Assembly (NCBI RefSeq): GCF_016773205.1
Contig: NZ_JAETWB010000002.1
Coordinates: forward strand, 186,001 to 250,000
DNA from: Belnapia arida
Lineage (GTDB): Bacteria > Pseudomonadota > Alphaproteobacteria > Acetobacterales > Acetobacteraceae
Direction: 5' to 3'
DNA: 64,000 nucleotides
The position numbers were made by a program, and so were the translations under genes. Positions 25,450 through 33,633 of this stretch are shown here, one piece after another (the first letter of the stretch is position 1; each line of letters starts with the position of its first letter). The notes beneath the pieces were generated by a model. That model was not told the DNA's origin. It did not search any database and saw nothing but the letters and a program-made list of their open reading frames with translations.

Positions 25450-25606
25450 GCTTCGGTCGATCCTGTCGGCAGTCACGGGGGCGTGGGGTCCGCTCATGCC
25501 CGATCGCCAGGGACAGGGCAAACGCTGCGTGCCGTCCCACGCCGCCGTGCCGCACAAATCCGCGGGCCAGGGCAACAACCGGCATCGCCACGCATTACGC
25601 AGGTGC

Positions 25607-25885
25607 ATGGAAGCCGCCCGTCCCAGGACCGACTGGTCCGTCCTCTCCACCCTCCTCCGCCTGGCCCAGCGCGAGGGATGGCGCGTGGAATTCGAGGCCG
25701 ACCAGGTCGAGGTCTCGAGCCGCCGAGCCAGGCCGGGGGTCATCGTCCTGCCCTCCCGCCTCATCCGCCACGCGCGGGCGAGCGGCTGGCAGGCGGCCAT
25801 CGCCCCGGGCCGCATCGGCCTTCGCCACCCGGCGGTGCGCCAGGCGGTGACGCTGCGTCTCGGCGAGAGCGGCGGGGCGGGCTAA
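25607..25885 (+). CDS. Small hypothetical protein
   Basis: 92 residues, no signal peptide or membrane segment. It reads WSVLSTLLRLAQREGWRVEFEADQVEVSS, with a basic middle and a short beta-rich part (GVIVLPSRLIRHARASGWQAAIAPG). Codon use fits its neighbours and the frame stays open to a natural stop 34 bases before the CinA-like gene. I do not recognise a family. It is divergent from the glycosyltransferase gene and co-directional with the CinA-like gene. Confidence 0.5.
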   Translation: MEAARPRTDWSVLSTLLRLAQREGWRVEFEADQVEVSSRRARPGVIVLPSRLIRHARASGWQAAIAPGRIGLRHPAVRQAVTLRLGESGGAG

Positions 25886-25919
25886 GCTCCCTGGAACCAC
25901 GCCAGGGTCCGGAGCCGCC

Positions 25920-26693
25920 ATGACCGACAATCCCACCGCCTGCCTGATCATCATCGGCAACGAGGTCCTCTCGGGCCGGACCCGCGACGCCAACCTGCAG
26001 CATCTGGCGACCCGCCTCGGCGAGCTCGGCATCCCGATGCGCGAGGCCCGCGTCATTCCCGACGTGCCGGAGACGATCATCGCCACGGTGAACGAGTGCC
26101 GGGCCCGCTTCACCCATGTCTTCACCACGGGCGGCATCGGGCCGACCCATGACGACATCACCAGCGAGTGCATCGCCCGCGCCTTCGGCGTGCCCTGGGA
26201 GGTGCATGAGGAGACGCGCGCCATCATGGCGGCCGACTACGCCCGGCGCGACCCGCCCATCGAGTTCAACGAGGCCCGGCTGCGCATGGCGACGCTGCCC
26301 CGCGGCGCCGTGCCGATCCGCTGCGCGGAGACGACGGCGCCCGGCTTCAGCATGGGCAATGTCCATGTGATGGCCGGCGTGCCGCGCATCATGCGCTCGA
26401 TGTTCGACGCGCTGGCCCCCACCCTCGAGCGTGGCAGGCCGATCCTCTCCCACACCGTCCATGCCGATTACGTCTACGAGGGCCAGATCGCAGCGGGGCT
26501 GACGGCGATCCAGCAGCAGCACCCGGCGCTCGACCTCGGCAGCTATCCCTACTATCGCGGCAAGGGCGGCGGCGTCGCGCTGGTCGCCAAGGGCACCGAG
26601 GCCGAGGCGGTCGAGGCCGCGGCCCAGGCGATGCTTGCCCTGCTCAGCCAGTTCGGCACGGCGCATGAGGGCGAGCCGCCACCGGAGGGCTGA
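25920..26693 (+). CDS. Competence/damage-inducible CinA-N-type (MoaB/MogA fold) protein
   Basis: 257 residues. The molybdopterin-binding-like domain is plain: ACLIIIGNEVLSGRTRDANLQHLATRLGELGI, VFTTGGIGPTHDDITSECIARAFG and FSMGNVHVMAGVPRIMRSMF. The length matches the standalone N-terminal CinA/ADP-ribose pyrophosphatase-like form, without the C-terminal nicotinamide-nucleotide amidase. The role is nucleotide metabolite clean-up or unknown. A GGAGCCGCC sequence precedes the ATG. A stem-loop element follows the stop. Confidence 0.88.
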   Translation: MTDNPTACLIIIGNEVLSGRTRDANLQHLATRLGELGIPMREARVIPDVPETIIATVNECRARFTHVFTTGGIGPTHDDITSECIARAFGVPWEVHEETRAIMAADYARRDPPIEFNEARLRMATLPRGAVPIRCAETTAPGFSMGNVHVMAGVPRIMRSMFDALAPTLERGRPILSHTVHADYVYEGQIAAGLTAIQQQHPALDLGSYPYYRGKGGGVALVAKGTEAEAVEAAAQAMLALLSQFGTAHEGEPPPEG

Positions 26694-26697
26694 CGGA

Positions 26698-26741
26698 GCC
26701 TGATCGCCGAAGGCCGGCACGGCCGGAGGCGTGAATCAGGC
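26698..26741. repeat. Palindromic intergenic element (copy 1), possible terminator
   Basis: GCCTGATCGCC (26698-26708) pairs with GGCGTGAATCAGGC (26728-26741), and an inner GGCCG/CGGCC stem extends the hairpin. It lies between two convergent genes. Its right arm (CCGGAG then CGTGAATC) recurs in the ureA-ureB gap at 54203-54257, so it may be a dispersed repeat as well as a terminator. Confidence 0.6.
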
Positions 26742-26750
26742 AACCAGGAA

Positions 26751-27722
26751 TTACCCCACGAACCGCGCCAGCCGCACCGCCGTCTGCCCCGGCATGGTGC
26801 GGAGGCTCGGCATCACCAGCAGGCAGTCGTCATGCGGCGAGCGGATCTCCGCCTCGCCGTCGAGGGCGATGAGCGTGTTCCGCCGCTTCACCACCTCGCC
26901 GCCGCGGAAGGCCTGGACGAAGGCGAAGGCGGGCGTGCGCGCCACAACCGTGCGCGTCACCTCGGCGAGGCGAGCCTTCGCCGGCGCGGCCGGCGGCGGC
27001 GCCAGCACTGGATGCTCCGGCGCCACCACGCCGCTCGCCCGGAGCAGCGCGGCGCCCGCGGCCTCCATCGTGCCGATCGTCGCCGACTCCCAGTGCGAGC
27101 CGGCCTCGACCAGGATCGCGGCGCGCCGGCTGAGCGGCGCATAGTCGATCAACCGCTTGCCGCTCGCATGGCCCTGGTCCGAGACGACGAGCGGCGGCAC
27201 GCCGAGGCTCAATGCAAGCTCCGCCGCCCGCGCCGACCGCCCGACGAGCATCAGCGGGTCCGATGGCCAAAGCATCGAATGCAGGTCGAGCAGGATGTCG
27301 ACGCCATCGAAGAAGGGCCGCAACACCCGCGCCCGGCGCAGCTCGGTGGAGCGGCGGCCGCCCTCCAACGTCTCCTCGTCCCAGAGCCGGTTCATGTCCT
27401 CGTCGAGGAAGCGGCTTGCCGTCGGGTCCGCCGGGTCGAAGCGGGCATAGGCATCGACATTGGCGAAGACGAGGGACAGCCGTCCCCGCACCGGCCGCAG
27501 CCCGGCGCGCAGCCAGCGGTCGAGCACCACGGCGCCGGCGATCTCGTTGCCATGCACCAGCGCGACCACGGCGACATGCGGCCCCGGCGCCTCGGCAGCG
27601 AAGCTCCAAACCCCCGGCAGCGCATTGCCGCCGAGGAAGGGGCGCAGGTCCGGCGCGGCGATCTGCACCTCGAGGCGCAGCAGGCCGGAGCCGCCCTGAA
27701 CCGGAGACGGGGTGCGTGGCAT
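26751..27722 (-). CDS. Succinylglutamate desuccinylase/aspartoacylase-family zinc hydrolase
   Basis: 323 residues. The M14-like zinc site is visible: VALVHGNEIAGAVVLDRWL (HxxE), then the third ligand in DILLDLHSMLW. Further family blocks are FANVDAYARFDPADPTASRFLDEDMNRLWDEE and ILVEAGSHWESA with the catalytic Glu. It cleaves an N-acyl amino acid or similar amide. It starts two bases after the stop of the ArgE-like gene (start 27722 chosen over 27797), so the two amide hydrolases are co-translated and probably act on related substrates. Confidence 0.87.
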   Translation of the reverse strand: MPRTPSPVQGGSGLLRLEVQIAAPDLRPFLGGNALPGVWSFAAEAPGPHVAVVALVHGNEIAGAVVLDRWLRAGLRPVRGRLSLVFANVDAYARFDPADPTASRFLDEDMNRLWDEETLEGGRRSTELRRARVLRPFFDGVDILLDLHSMLWPSDPLMLVGRSARAAELALSLGVPPLVVSDQGHASGKRLIDYAPLSRRAAILVEAGSHWESATIGTMEAAGAALLRASGVVAPEHPVLAPPPAAPAKARLAEVTRTVVARTPAFAFVQAFRGGEVVKRRNTLIALDGEAEIRSPHDDCLLVMPSLRTMPGQTAVRLARFVG

Positions 27723-27724
27723 GC

Positions 27725-28882
27725 TCACCCCGCCAGCGTGCCCGCCAGGCGCCCGAGGAAGCCAAGGCAGGAGTCGATCTCGCTGTCGGCCACCCATTCC
27801 TCCGGCTGGTGCGCCTGGGCGATGTGCCCGGGCCCGCAGACGATGGTGGGGATGCCGGCGCGTTGGTAAACCCCCGCCTCCGTCCCGTAGCTGACACGGC
27901 CGGCGGCGTTGCGCCCGGTCAGCCGCTGCACCAGCAGGGTGAGCGGCGCATCCTCGGCGAGGTCGAGCGGCGGCAGCACGGAGCGCGGCGCGATCCGCAA
28001 CTCGGCATCGGGATGCACCGCGCGCAGCGGCGGCATCGCCTCGGTCTCCATGAAGGTGCGGAATTCAGCGAGCACCGCCTCGGCATCGTCGCCCGGCACC
28101 GAGCGCACCTCGAAGGTCATCTCGGCACGGTCCGGCACGATGTTGAGGATGCTGCCGGCGCGGAAGGTGCCGACATGCACCGTGGTGAAGGGCGGCTCGA
28201 ACCCCTCCGCCCGCCGCCCGAGCTTCGCAAACAGCCGCGCCCGGCGGGCAAGGAAGGCGGCGCCCTCGGCGGCGGCATGGAGTGCGTTGGCCGTCTCGGT
28301 GGCGCGCGAGGAATGGCCGGAGAGGCCCGTCACGGTGACATCCCAGCTGGCATAGCCCTTGTGGCCGACCACCGGCGCCATCCCCGTCGGCTCGCCGACG
28401 ATGCAGCAGCCGGGCAGCGGGTCGGGCTCCAGCTCCGTGACCAGGCGCCAGGCCCCGGCGGCATTGGTCTCCTCGTCATGCGTCAGCCAGAGATGCACGG
28501 GCCGCTGCAAGTCCATCGCGGCGAACTCCGGCATCATGGCGATGGCGCAGGCGGCGAAGCCCTTCATGTCGCTGGTGCCGCGGCCGATCAGCCGGCCGGC
28601 CTCGCGCCGCAACCGGAAGGGGTCGGCCTTCCACTCCTGCCCCTCCACCGGCACGCAATCGACATGCGCCGAGAGCGCCACGCCCCCCGCCACGCGCGGC
28701 CCGACCATGGCGTAGAGATTGGCCTTGCGGCCCTCTGCATCGAGCGTGACGCGGCTGGCGATGCCATGCGCCGCCAGCCACGCCTCGACGTCGCGTATCA
28801 GATCGAGATTGCTGTTGCGGCTGGTGGTGTCGAAGGCCACCAGCCGGTCGAGCAGCCCCAGTGCCTCGCCGAGCTGCGTCAT
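27725..28882 (-). CDS. argE: Acetylornithine deacetylase (ArgE/M20 family)
   Basis: 385 residues, the ArgE length. M20 metal-site motifs in order: ALSAHVDCVPVEGQEW (HxD), GRGTSDMKGFAACAIAMM (bridging Asp), LTHDEETNAAGA (catalytic Glu-Glu), CIVGEPTGM and the C-terminal CGPGHIAQAHQPEEWV. The dimerisation lid sits between. It hydrolyses N-acetylornithine in arginine synthesis or a similar N-acyl amino acid. The start at 28882 has GGGAG upstream; an alternative ATG lies at 28897. Divergent from the M81 peptidase gene (66-base gap) and coupled to the aspartoacylase-like gene. Confidence 0.88.
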   Translation of the reverse strand: MTQLGEALGLLDRLVAFDTTSRNSNLDLIRDVEAWLAAHGIASRVTLDAEGRKANLYAMVGPRVAGGVALSAHVDCVPVEGQEWKADPFRLRREAGRLIGRGTSDMKGFAACAIAMMPEFAAMDLQRPVHLWLTHDEETNAAGAWRLVTELEPDPLPGCCIVGEPTGMAPVVGHKGYASWDVTVTGLSGHSSRATETANALHAAAEGAAFLARRARLFAKLGRRAEGFEPPFTTVHVGTFRAGSILNIVPDRAEMTFEVRSVPGDDAEAVLAEFRTFMETEAMPPLRAVHPDAELRIAPRSVLPPLDLAEDAPLTLLVQRLTGRNAAGRVSYGTEAGVYQRAGIPTIVCGPGHIAQAHQPEEWVADSEIDSCLGFLGRLAGTLAG

Positions 28883-28948
28883 TTCATTGTCTCCCATCCG
28901 GCAGTCTATACGGGGTGGCGAAGCCGGCAATCCGGGGAGGGCTGTGGC

Positions 28949-30505
28949 ATGAATCAAGACAGGGGACCACGCATCGCGGTGCTCGGGCTGCATCTCGAGG
29001 CGAATGCCTTCGCCCCGCCGACCACGCATGAGGACTTTGCCCGGCAGTGCCTGGCGCGCGGCGAGGAGATCACGCGCCTCGCCCGTGCCGAAGCGAGCCA
29101 CCTGCCGGCCGAGATCGGCGGCTTCTACCGGCGGATGGATGCGGCCGGCCTCTGGCAGCCGGTGCCCATCCTCATCGCCGCCGCCCCGCCCGGCGGGCCC
29201 ATCGAGCAGGCGGTCCTGCTCGATTTCCTGGATGAGATCGGCCGCGGCCTCGCCGCCGCCCTGCCGCTCGACGGTGCCTATATCGCCAGCCACGGTGCCT
29301 CCTCCGCCACCGGCGACGAGGACAGCGACGGGACGCTCGCCGCGCTGGTACGCCGCATCCTCGGCCCCGCCGTGCCGGTGGTGTGCAGCCACGACCTTCA
29401 CTGCAATGTGAGTGAGCGCCTGGTCGATGCCGTCGATGCGCTGGTCGTCTACCGCACCAACCCGCATGTCGACATGGCCGAGCGCGCCGCCGACTGCGCC
29501 GACCTGCTGCGCGAGATGCTGGGCGGGACGCGCATGGCGAAGGCCTTCCGCCGCCTGCCGCTGACCCCGCCCTCCGTCACCCTGCTGACCGCCGCCGGCC
29601 CCTATGCCGAGGCCATCCAGGCGGCCGAGGCGCTGATGCGGGCGGACCGCCGCATCGCCAATGCCTCGGTCGCCGCCGGCTTCGTCTTCTCCGACCTGCC
29701 GAAATGCGGAATGACGGTGACGGTCACCGCGCGCGACGGCGATGCCGCAACTGCCGAGGCCGCGGCGCAGACCCTGGCGGACCAAGTCTGGGCCGGCCAT
29801 CCCCGCTACCGCCGCGACCTGACCCCCCTCGACGGGGCGGTGCGGATGGCGGTCGCGGCGGGCGAAGGCCGGGCGCCGCCCGTCTTGCTCGCCGATGTCG
29901 CCGACAATCCGGGCGGCGGCGGGCGCGGCAGTACCACCTTCATCCTGCGTTCCCTGCACGAGGCCGGTGCGGCAGGGGCCGTCGCCGGCGTGCTGGTCGA
30001 CCCTGCGCTGGCGGCCGAGGCGCATGCGCTCGGCGAGGGCGCGGAATTCGAGGCCGTCTTCAACCGGGTGGAGAGCGAGTTCAGCCGCCGCTTCGCCGCC
30101 CCTGCCCGGGTGTTGGCACTGCGCGACGGACAGGACATCGGCCGGCGCGGCATCCTGGCCGGGCGGCGCTTCGACCTCGGCCCCTCGGCGCTGCTGGAGC
30201 TCGGCGGCTCCGGCCTCCGCGTCGTCGTCGGCTCGCTCCGCCGCCAGCTTGCCGAGCCGCGCATGCTCGAGATGCACGGCATCGACATCGCCACCCTGCG
30301 TTGCCTCGTGGTGAAGAGCCGCGGCCATTTCCGCGCCGGCTTCGACGAGCATTTCCCCGATGCCCGGATCATCGAGGTGGATGTCCCCGGCCTCACCAGC
30401 CCGGTGCTGGCGAATTTCGCCTGGCGGCGCCTGCCCCGGCCGGTCTTCCCGATCGATGCCGGGGTCCGCTACGGCTCGACCATCCCGCCGACCCAGGCGC
30501 AGTAG
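28949..30505 (+). CDS. M81-family metallopeptidase (MlrC/DUF1485-like)
   Basis: 518 residues. Family blocks: RIAVLGLHLEANAFAPPTTHEDF, YIASHGASSATGDEDSDGTLAALVRRILG, VVCSHDLHCNVSERLVDAVDALVVYRTNPHVDMAERAADCADLL. The C-terminal half carries VLLADVADNPGGGGRGSTTFILRSLHEAG. MlrC, the best known member, cleaves the linear microcystin tetrapeptide; many family members are uncharacterised and probably hydrolyse unusual amides. GGGGAGG precedes the start at 28949. The last 37 bases overlap the end of the convergent MBL gene. Divergent from argE, suggesting shared use of peptide-like substrates. Confidence 0.88.
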   Translation: MNQDRGPRIAVLGLHLEANAFAPPTTHEDFARQCLARGEEITRLARAEASHLPAEIGGFYRRMDAAGLWQPVPILIAAAPPGGPIEQAVLLDFLDEIGRGLAAALPLDGAYIASHGASSATGDEDSDGTLAALVRRILGPAVPVVCSHDLHCNVSERLVDAVDALVVYRTNPHVDMAERAADCADLLREMLGGTRMAKAFRRLPLTPPSVTLLTAAGPYAEAIQAAEALMRADRRIANASVAAGFVFSDLPKCGMTVTVTARDGDAATAEAAAQTLADQVWAGHPRYRRDLTPLDGAVRMAVAAGEGRAPPVLLADVADNPGGGGRGSTTFILRSLHEAGAAGAVAGVLVDPALAAEAHALGEGAEFEAVFNRVESEFSRRFAAPARVLALRDGQDIGRRGILAGRRFDLGPSALLELGGSGLRVVVGSLRRQLAEPRMLEMHGIDIATLRCLVVKSRGHFRAGFDEHFPDARIIEVDVPGLTSPVLANFAWRRLPRPVFPIDAGVRYGSTIPPTQAQ

Positions 30506-31278
30506 CGCTCCGCCGAACGGGCGAGCGCTGCCTTCGCGCCCGCCGCGATCTCCCGCTCATGGAAAGCGCCGTAGATGGCGTCGAAGCCGAGGCGGTCGCA
30601 ATAGCCCGCCATTCGCCGCACCTCGGCCGGCGGCAGCGGGATCAGGCAGGGATAGCTCCGCATGAAGCCAAGGTGCAGCCGGTCCGGCAGCACCTGCAGG
30701 ATGTCGCCCGAGAGCAGCGCCCCCTCCCCGGCCGACCAATGGGCGATGGCCCCGCCGGCGAAATGCCCACCGAGCCGGTGCAGCGTCAGGCCCGGCAGCA
30801 CCGGCTGCGCATCCCCTTCCCAGAAGCGGAGGCAGGGGTCGGGCCGCATCACATGCTGTCGGTCATCGGCATGCAGCCAGACCGGCACGCCGAAGGCCCG
30901 GCCCCATTCCACCATGGTCGAGTAGTAGTGCGGGTGGCTGATGGCGATGCCCGCCAGGCCGCCGAGCGCCTGGATGATCGCCTCCGTCGCCCCATCCAGC
31001 AGGGCGATGCAGTCCCAGAGCAGGTTGCCCCCTGCCGTCCGCACCAGCAGCGCCCGCTGGCCGATGCCGAGCGCCGGCATGGGCTGCACCGCGAAGAGGT
31101 CCGGCGCCAGCCGCCGCCAGCCGTTGGCATGGCTGTCCTGAAGCCTCTCGAGGGTCGTCCAGCCCTGGCCGCGGGCCGGGACGAATTGCCGCTCATCCTC
31201 GCAGATCGGGCAATGCGGGGGCGGCGCCGCGCTCTCGGCGAACTGGACGGCGCAGGCCTGGCAGATGAAGTGCGGCAT
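30469..31278 (-). CDS. Metallo-beta-lactamase-fold protein with N-terminal zinc ribbon
   Basis: 269 residues. An N-terminal ribbon of two CxxC knuckles (FICQACAVQF and HCPICEDE) precedes an MBL fold. The usual HxHxDH is reduced: the loop reads ISHPHYYSTMVEW, keeping the HxH but lacking the Asp-His pair. Later ligands are present as RLGGHFAGG and LLSGDIL. This may bind one metal only. The gene lies four bases from the DsbA-like gene upstream, and its 3' end overlaps the M81 gene. Function unknown. Confidence 0.85.
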   Translation of the reverse strand: MPHFICQACAVQFAESAAPPPHCPICEDERQFVPARGQGWTTLERLQDSHANGWRRLAPDLFAVQPMPALGIGQRALLVRTAGGNLLWDCIALLDGATEAIIQALGGLAGIAISHPHYYSTMVEWGRAFGVPVWLHADDRQHVMRPDPCLRFWEGDAQPVLPGLTLHRLGGHFAGGAIAHWSAGEGALLSGDILQVLPDRLHLGFMRSYPCLIPLPPAEVRRMAGYCDRLGFDAIYGAFHEREIAAGAKAALARSAERYCAWVGGMVEP

Positions 31279-31282
31279 CGCC

Positions 31283-32011
31283 TCAGCCCCCCCGCCGCGC
31301 CTCCGCCACCATCCGCTCCAGCGTGGCGAGGTCGACCGCGCCCGGCACCAGCGCCTCGCCGATGACCAGCGCCGGCGTGCCCTCGATCCGCAGCGCCTGG
31401 GCGAGGCGGATATTGCCGTTCAGCCGCGCCTGGATGCCGGCATCGTCCATGTCCCGCCTGAGCCGCGCCCAGTCGAGCCCGGCGCGTTCCGCCTCGCGCC
31501 GCAGCACGGGCTCGGCCGGCTCCTCGCGCAGCTTCATCAGGGCGTCGTGCAGCTCGGCATACTTGCCCTGGCGCTGGGCGGCGATCAGCGCGCGGCTGGC
31601 CAGCAGGCTGTTCGGGCCGAGGATCGGCAGGTCCTTCAGCACCAGCCGCACGTCGCGCTGGCGGCGCAGCAGCTGCTCCATCGCCGGCTGCATCTGCTTG
31701 CAGTAGCCGCAGCGGACATCGAAGAACTCGACGATGGTGACGGCGCCCTGCGGATTGCCCTTCACCGGGTCTGCCGGGTCGCGGAACAGCGCCTCGCCCT
31801 GGCTGGCGATGGCCTGGCGCACCGCCCCCGCGCGCTCGCTCTGCTCCGCCTGATCCGCCGCGGCCATCGCGTCGCGGAGAATCGTCGGGTCCCGCACCAG
31901 CGCCTCGCGCAGGATGCCGACGATCTCCCGCCGCTGCTCGGGCGTGAAGCCCTGGGCCACGGCGGTGCCCACCAGGCCGAGGGCCACCAGGACAACGAGG
32001 ATGCGTTTCAA
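31283..32011 (-). CDS. DsbA-family thiol:disulfide oxidoreductase
   Basis: 242 residues. Signal peptide (MKRILVVLVALGLVGTAVAQ), a helical N-terminal extension of about 65 residues rich in Gln/Arg (RREIVGILREALVRDP), then a thioredoxin fold with active site FFDVRCGYCKQMQP (CGYC near residue 101) and the cis-Pro loop IEGTPALVIGE. The helical extension resembles the oligomerisation domain of ScsC/Com1-type isomerases. It acts in the periplasm. It is four bases ahead of the MBL gene. An alternative reading as a plain DsbA oxidase cannot be excluded. Confidence 0.9.
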   Translation of the reverse strand: MKRILVVLVALGLVGTAVAQGFTPEQRREIVGILREALVRDPTILRDAMAAADQAEQSERAGAVRQAIASQGEALFRDPADPVKGNPQGAVTIVEFFDVRCGYCKQMQPAMEQLLRRQRDVRLVLKDLPILGPNSLLASRALIAAQRQGKYAELHDALMKLREEPAEPVLRREAERAGLDWARLRRDMDDAGIQARLNGNIRLAQALRIEGTPALVIGEALVPGAVDLATLERMVAEARRGG

Positions 32012-32174
32012 GCGGGCGGCCTCCCGAGGATCGGCGCCAGTCTAGCGCGGCGCCCCGGAATCAACACCGGTTGCCGCTGATGACGAAGGCGTTTATGGCC
32101 GCGCCTGGATCAGCGCGGCACGCGGGGGCAGGCCAACGCCCCGCGCCGGCTCGACAGGGGGACCAGGCAGCAGC

Positions 32175-33629
32175 ATGACCACCAGCGCCAGCGGCTTCAG
32201 GCGAGCCAGGCTCCTCCTGCTGGCCGCCGCCCTCGCCCTCCCCGGCTGCGGCACGGTGAACAACCTCCTCTCTCCCATCATCGGCGGCGGCCCACCGGCC
32301 GGCGCGCCCGGCTTCGTCCGCGGCTTCCTCGGCGGCGTGGCGACGGAGGACCCGGCGGCGGCGCTGATCGCCCGCAACGTGCTCGCTTCCGGCGGCACGG
32401 CGACGGATGCGGCCGTCGCGGCCGGCTTCGCCCTCGCCGTCACCCTGCCTTCCCGCGCCGGGCTCGGCGGTGGCGGCGCCTGCCTCTCCTTCGATCCGGC
32501 CAAGGGCGCGACCGAGGCCGTGCTTTTCCTCCCGGGCACCCGCGCCGCCGTCCCCGCCGGCGCCGACCGGCCAGCCGCCGTGCCGCTGCTCGCCCGCGGC
32601 CTGTTCGGCCTCTACACCCGCAACCCGGGCCGCCCCTTCGAGGAGCTAATGGCCCCGGCCGAGCAACTCGCCCGCTTCGGCACCGAGGTCAGCCGCGGCC
32701 TCGCCAGCGACCTCGCCGCCGTCTCCGGCCCGCTCTTCGCCGACCCTGGCGCGCGGGCGGTCTTCGCCCGGCCGGACGGGCAGCCGAAGGGCGCAGGCGA
32801 GACGATGGTCCAGCCGGAACTCGCCGGCACGCTCGGCCAGCTCCGCACCGCCGGCGTCGGCGACCTGCATCAGGGGACCCTCGCCCGGCGGCTGGAGATC
32901 GCCTCCCGCACCGCTGGCGGCAACCTGACGCTGGAGGAGCTGCGTGCGGGCCTGCCCAACCTCGCCGCGCCGATCGAGCTGCCCGCCCGCAACGGCGACC
33001 GCCTTGCCTTCCTGCCGCCGCCGGCCGATGGCGGGCTGGCCGCCGCCGCTACCTTCGCCGCCTTGCAGGGCGGGGCGAACCTCACCGATGCCACCCGCCG
33101 CGGCCTCGCCGCCGCCGCTGCCTGGCGCCAGGGCGGGGGCGACCCGCGGGCCATCCTCGCCGCCAGCCTGCCAGTGGCGGAGCCGGGGCCGGTCGGCGCC
33201 TCCACCGGCCTCGTCGTCTTCGACCGCAGCGGCAATGCGGTGACCTGCGCCTTCACTGTGAACAACCTCTTCGGCACCGGGCGGGTGGCGCCGGGCTTCG
33301 GCTTCCTGCTTGCCCCGGCGCCGAATATCGGCCAGGTGCGGCCGCCGCTGCTCTCGGCGGCGCTGGCCTACAACCCGAACATCAAGAGCTTCCGCCTCGC
33401 CGCCGCGGCCTCCGGGCAGGAGGCGGCGCCGGCCGGCGTGGCCGGGCCCGTGGCGCTGCAACTGCTGCGCTCCGCCGCACCGAGGGACGCCGTCGAAGGC
33501 GGCTCGCCGGAGCCGGCGCGGACCCAGCTCGCCGTCTGCCCGAACTACCTGCCGGGCTACCCGGACCGCTGCTCCATCGTCACCGACCCGCGCGGCGCCG
33601 GCGTCGCGCTGGGCGCGATCGACCAGTAG
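32175..33629 (+). CDS. Gamma-glutamyltransferase-like lipoprotein
   Basis: 484 residues. Lipoprotein signal with lipobox ALPGC near residue 27. The GGT large-subunit pattern follows: EDPAAALIARNVLASGGTATDAAVAAGFALAVTLPSRAGLGGGG and later LTLEELRAGLPN. The autoprocessing site, normally TTH followed by the strand SVVD and GNAVS, reads GASTGLVVFDRSGNAVT, so the nucleophile would be Ser or a shifted Thr. It is shorter than typical GGTs (about 580). Hydrolytic or transpeptidase activity is doubtful. Four bases separate it from the aminotransferase gene. Confidence 0.82.
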   Translation: MTTSASGFRRARLLLLAAALALPGCGTVNNLLSPIIGGGPPAGAPGFVRGFLGGVATEDPAAALIARNVLASGGTATDAAVAAGFALAVTLPSRAGLGGGGACLSFDPAKGATEAVLFLPGTRAAVPAGADRPAAVPLLARGLFGLYTRNPGRPFEELMAPAEQLARFGTEVSRGLASDLAAVSGPLFADPGARAVFARPDGQPKGAGETMVQPELAGTLGQLRTAGVGDLHQGTLARRLEIASRTAGGNLTLEELRAGLPNLAAPIELPARNGDRLAFLPPPADGGLAAAATFAALQGGANLTDATRRGLAAAAAWRQGGGDPRAILAASLPVAEPGPVGASTGLVVFDRSGNAVTCAFTVNNLFGTGRVAPGFGFLLAPAPNIGQVRPPLLSAALAYNPNIKSFRLAAAASGQEAAPAGVAGPVALQLLRSAAPRDAVEGGSPEPARTQLAVCPNYLPGYPDRCSIVTDPRGAGVALGAIDQ

Positions 33630-33633
33630 CGCC

